Assembly: GCF_003347665.1 (NCBI RefSeq)
Contig: NZ_QDGA01000021.1
Location: 23,727 to 87,726, forward strand
DNA: 64,000 bases
DNA from: Microvirga calopogonii
GTDB taxonomy: Bacteria > Pseudomonadota > Alphaproteobacteria > Rhizobiales > Beijerinckiaceae
Direction: 5' to 3'
Positions 62,374-64,000 of this stretch are shown here, one piece after another. Within the stretch, counting starts at the first letter, position 1. Each line of letters opens with the position of its first letter. The position numbers and the translations under genes were made by a program. The notes below the pieces were generated by a model. The model did not search any database. It saw only the letters and a program-made list of their open reading frames with translations, and was not told where the DNA came from.

Positions 62374-63996
62374 CCCGATTAATTCACGGCGACCCTTCTG
62401 AGGTTGGCTTTGCGAGCCTTACTGGTAGCTTTGACGGGCTTTCAGGCATGTCTTCACCACCTCCAAGGATTCGGCTTGGCGGATGAGAGCGGCGGGTTTG
62501 CAGGTGGACGGGACAGGGCTCGGGTCAGGGGCGTGTGCGCCCCATTGATCAGGTGACGAGGCGCGGCAGACGGCCGAGAACCACGCGCAGGATCGTCTGG
62601 TCAGGACAGGCGCTCGGCAAGTGCAGCTGGATCTGGGTCTTCCGTTCAACCACCCGGGCGGCGATCTTGATCAGGCGCAGCCGCAAGGTGTCGAATTGCG
62701 CGATGCGCCAGAGCGAGCGCTTCGGCATCCTCGCCCGCAGGACCCACATCAGCCAATAGGCGCCGGCATGCAGGAACAGCCGGAATTGGTTCGCCGTCGC
62801 TCGGGAGCAGGACGTGCGGTCGGCCGCCAGGTGGGCTTTCCAGGCCTTGATGTGGTTTTCCGCCGTGCCGCGCCGACAGTAGATCCGCTCATAGAGCGTT
62901 CTGGCTTTGCCGCCAGTGAGATTGGTGACGATGAACCGCGTGTCGCTGCCCTGCGCGCCCGCTTCGACACGAGCGATGATGCGCTCGACCCGGCTCCAGC
63001 TTGCAGCACCGTCGAAGAACTCCGTGAAGCGCCGCACCTTGCCTTTCCGAGGAGCCGCGGCAAAGCGCGCCTTGGCGCTCGCCTCCAGACCCGCAACGTG
63101 CCGGCGCAGGGTCGAGGTTGAGGCCACTCCGAGGATGAAGTCAACGCCGTTGGCTCGGCACCAATCGATCACCAGCGGACCGCAGTAATGGCTGTCAGCC
63201 CGGATCAGGATGCGGGTGGTGGGCCAGTGGGTTCGGATCGCCCGGATGAGCCGGCGCAGATGAGCCCGGATCTCGCTGCCCTTGGGCCGACGGGCCGGCC
63301 GCAGCACGGCCGTGATGAAGCGGCCCTCACCGTCGAACACGACTATGGGCTGAAAGCCGTATTCGTCGTAATGGGCATTGAACAGCCGCAGCTGCTGGTC
63401 GCCGTGAACGGCATCGAAAGTGTCGTCGAGGTCGAGCACGATCTGCTTCGGCACCTGTCCGAACGAAGCGCAGTACAGATCGATCATCGTGCGTCCCATA
63501 CGCAGCAGCGACCGCGCATCGGGCATATTCTCCAGGCGCGAGAGCGTCGGCTGTGAGGCGAGATGGCGATCCGATGGCAGCACGTCCTGCGCCATCTTGA
63601 AGATCGGGTCGGAGCGCAGGCTGATGGCGTCGTTGCAATCCTCATAACCGGCAGCGATCATCAACAGCCGGAAGCGGATCAGATCGGCCAGGCGATGAAT
63701 GACCTGATCCTGAGAGCGTGGGTCATCGATGCACGCGGCGAGCCGCTCGGCGACACCCAAACGCTTCTCCACCTCGCGCAGGGCGAGAACTCCGGCGTCG
63801 GAGGACAGCAGGCCGCCGTCGAACCGAGCCAGTACGGTTTTGCCGGTAACAGGTGACAGGCCCGGTAGTGGAAGCGTAGAGTGGTTCATGGCGGGTGGGT
63901 TCTCCCAGAAATGACGCGGATCGGCTTCGACAACCAAATCCTAAGTCATCTCAGGGGCTTGAGCTACACCCGCCAACCCTCCATGAATTTTCCGGG
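62374..63996 (-). mobile_element. Complete IS1380-family insertion sequence
   Basis: About 1.62 kb. Imperfect terminal inverted repeats start CCCGATTAATTCACGG at the left end and, read inward, CCCGGAAAATTCATGG at the right. Both are flanked by CTAG (62370-62373 and 63997-64000), the apparent four-base target duplication. It contains one transposase gene and 175 bases of non-coding left end. Confidence 0.8.
62549..63889 (-). CDS. IS1380-family transposase
   Basis: About 446 residues, intact DDE transposase: 'LLSSDAGVLALREVEKRLG' near the N-terminus, first Asp in 'VLDLDDTFDAVHGDQQ', second in 'RILIRADSHYC', and the acidic C-terminal region 'RRGTAENHIKAWKAHLAADR'. The start at 63889 ('MNHSTLPLPGLSP') is preferred to 63937 because the family begins there. 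No frameshift, so the element may still be active. Confidence 0.9.
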   Translation of the reverse strand: MNHSTLPLPGLSPVTGKTVLARFDGGLLSSDAGVLALREVEKRLGVAERLAACIDDPRSQDQVIHRLADLIRFRLLMIAAGYEDCNDAISLRSDPIFKMAQDVLPSDRHLASQPTLSRLENMPDARSLLRMGRTMIDLYCASFGQVPKQIVLDLDDTFDAVHGDQQLRLFNAHYDEYGFQPIVVFDGEGRFITAVLRPARRPKGSEIRAHLRRLIRAIRTHWPTTRILIRADSHYCGPLVIDWCRANGVDFILGVASTSTLRRHVAGLEASAKARFAAAPRKGKVRRFTEFFDGAASWSRVERIIARVEAGAQGSDTRFIVTNLTGGKARTLYERIYCRRGTAENHIKAWKAHLAADRTSCSRATANQFRLFLHAGAYWLMWVLRARMPKRSLWRIAQFDTLRLRLIKIAARVVERKTQIQLHLPSACPDQTILRVVLGRLPRLVT

Positions 63997-64000
63997 CTAG

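Noticed and set aside
62341..62460. A complete tRNA of another type (Ser or Leu)
   Set aside because: No 5' acceptor strand GGAAGAG or suitable anticodon arm is present in the next 120 bases; only the T arm and acceptor end are readable.
1..64000. CRISPR arrays, rRNA genes, prophage or conjugation modules
   Set aside because: No regularly spaced repeats, ribosomal RNA sequence or phage structural genes were seen.

Overview
The window looks like a chromosomal segment of a soil or plant-associated alphaproteobacterium of the order Hyphomicrobiales. My best guess is Methylobacteriaceae, with Microvirga a good candidate. The reasons are GC-rich rhizobial-style catabolic operons, many TRAP and ABC importers, a DUF6894 protein, a FixL-like heme-PAS kinase, and palindromic repeats of the 'ACCGGTTCCCACTTTTGCG' type at three places. 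The genus is inference; the repeats and gene content are seen directly.

Region 1 (1-9549): the 3' end of a LacI regulator and a VOC protein come first. A quinate/shikimate catabolism locus follows: a two-domain 3-dehydroshikimate dehydratase, two tandem GntR/FCD paralogs, and a divergent operon of a DctPQM TRAP importer, a type II dehydroquinase and a shikimate/quinate dehydrogenase. Together these would import a hydroaromatic acid and convert it to protocatechuate. The region ends in a chimeric pseudogene (AmiC-like fragment joined in frame to an IS5-type transposase tail).

Region 2 (9550-19978): a complete sulfoglycolytic Entner-Doudoroff set on the minus strand: IlvD-type dehydratase, HpcH-type aldolase, SMP-30 lactonase, SDR dehydrogenase, GH31 sulfoquinovosidase with the substrate-recognition residues, TauE/SafE exporter, then a GapN-like aldehyde dehydrogenase and an EamA transporter. 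This would degrade plant sulfolipid sugar (sulfoquinovose) to a C3 sulfonate. A remnant of a sugar-ABC permease lies just upstream.

Region 3 (20286-29824): a CUT1 sugar ABC importer, a second GH31 enzyme and mannonate dehydratase, with a divergent LacI regulator and a perfect 20-bp operator-like palindrome.

Region 4 (30110-39364): an unusual, tightly overlapping operon of an amino-acid-type ABC importer (permease-ATPase fusion carrying a frameshift in Walker A), an FMN oxidase homolog lacking the catalytic His, a signal-less NMT1/THI5-like protein, an allantoinase-type amidohydrolase, a GntR regulator and an enolase-superfamily enzyme. A second unit encodes RidA and a D-2-hydroxyacid dehydrogenase. 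Both units carry the same TCGTATACGA palindrome upstream. The substrate is unknown.

Region 5 (39536-49081): transposase debris, then a GH51 arabinofuranosidase operon with a complete Opp/Dpp-type importer and a divergent ArsR-type regulator with an unusual large C-terminal domain.

Region 6 (49100-64000): an EcsC remnant, an extensin-like protein, small secreted and membrane proteins, a CaCA antiporter, a hybrid kinase with a FixL-like heme PAS, an FNR-type regulator, an OmpR-type response regulator, and fdhD and selD for selenium-dependent formate dehydrogenase. The last 30 bases of what looks like tRNA-Sec follow, cut off by a complete IS1380-type element flanked by CTAG. If no second selC exists, selenocysteine incorporation has been lost.
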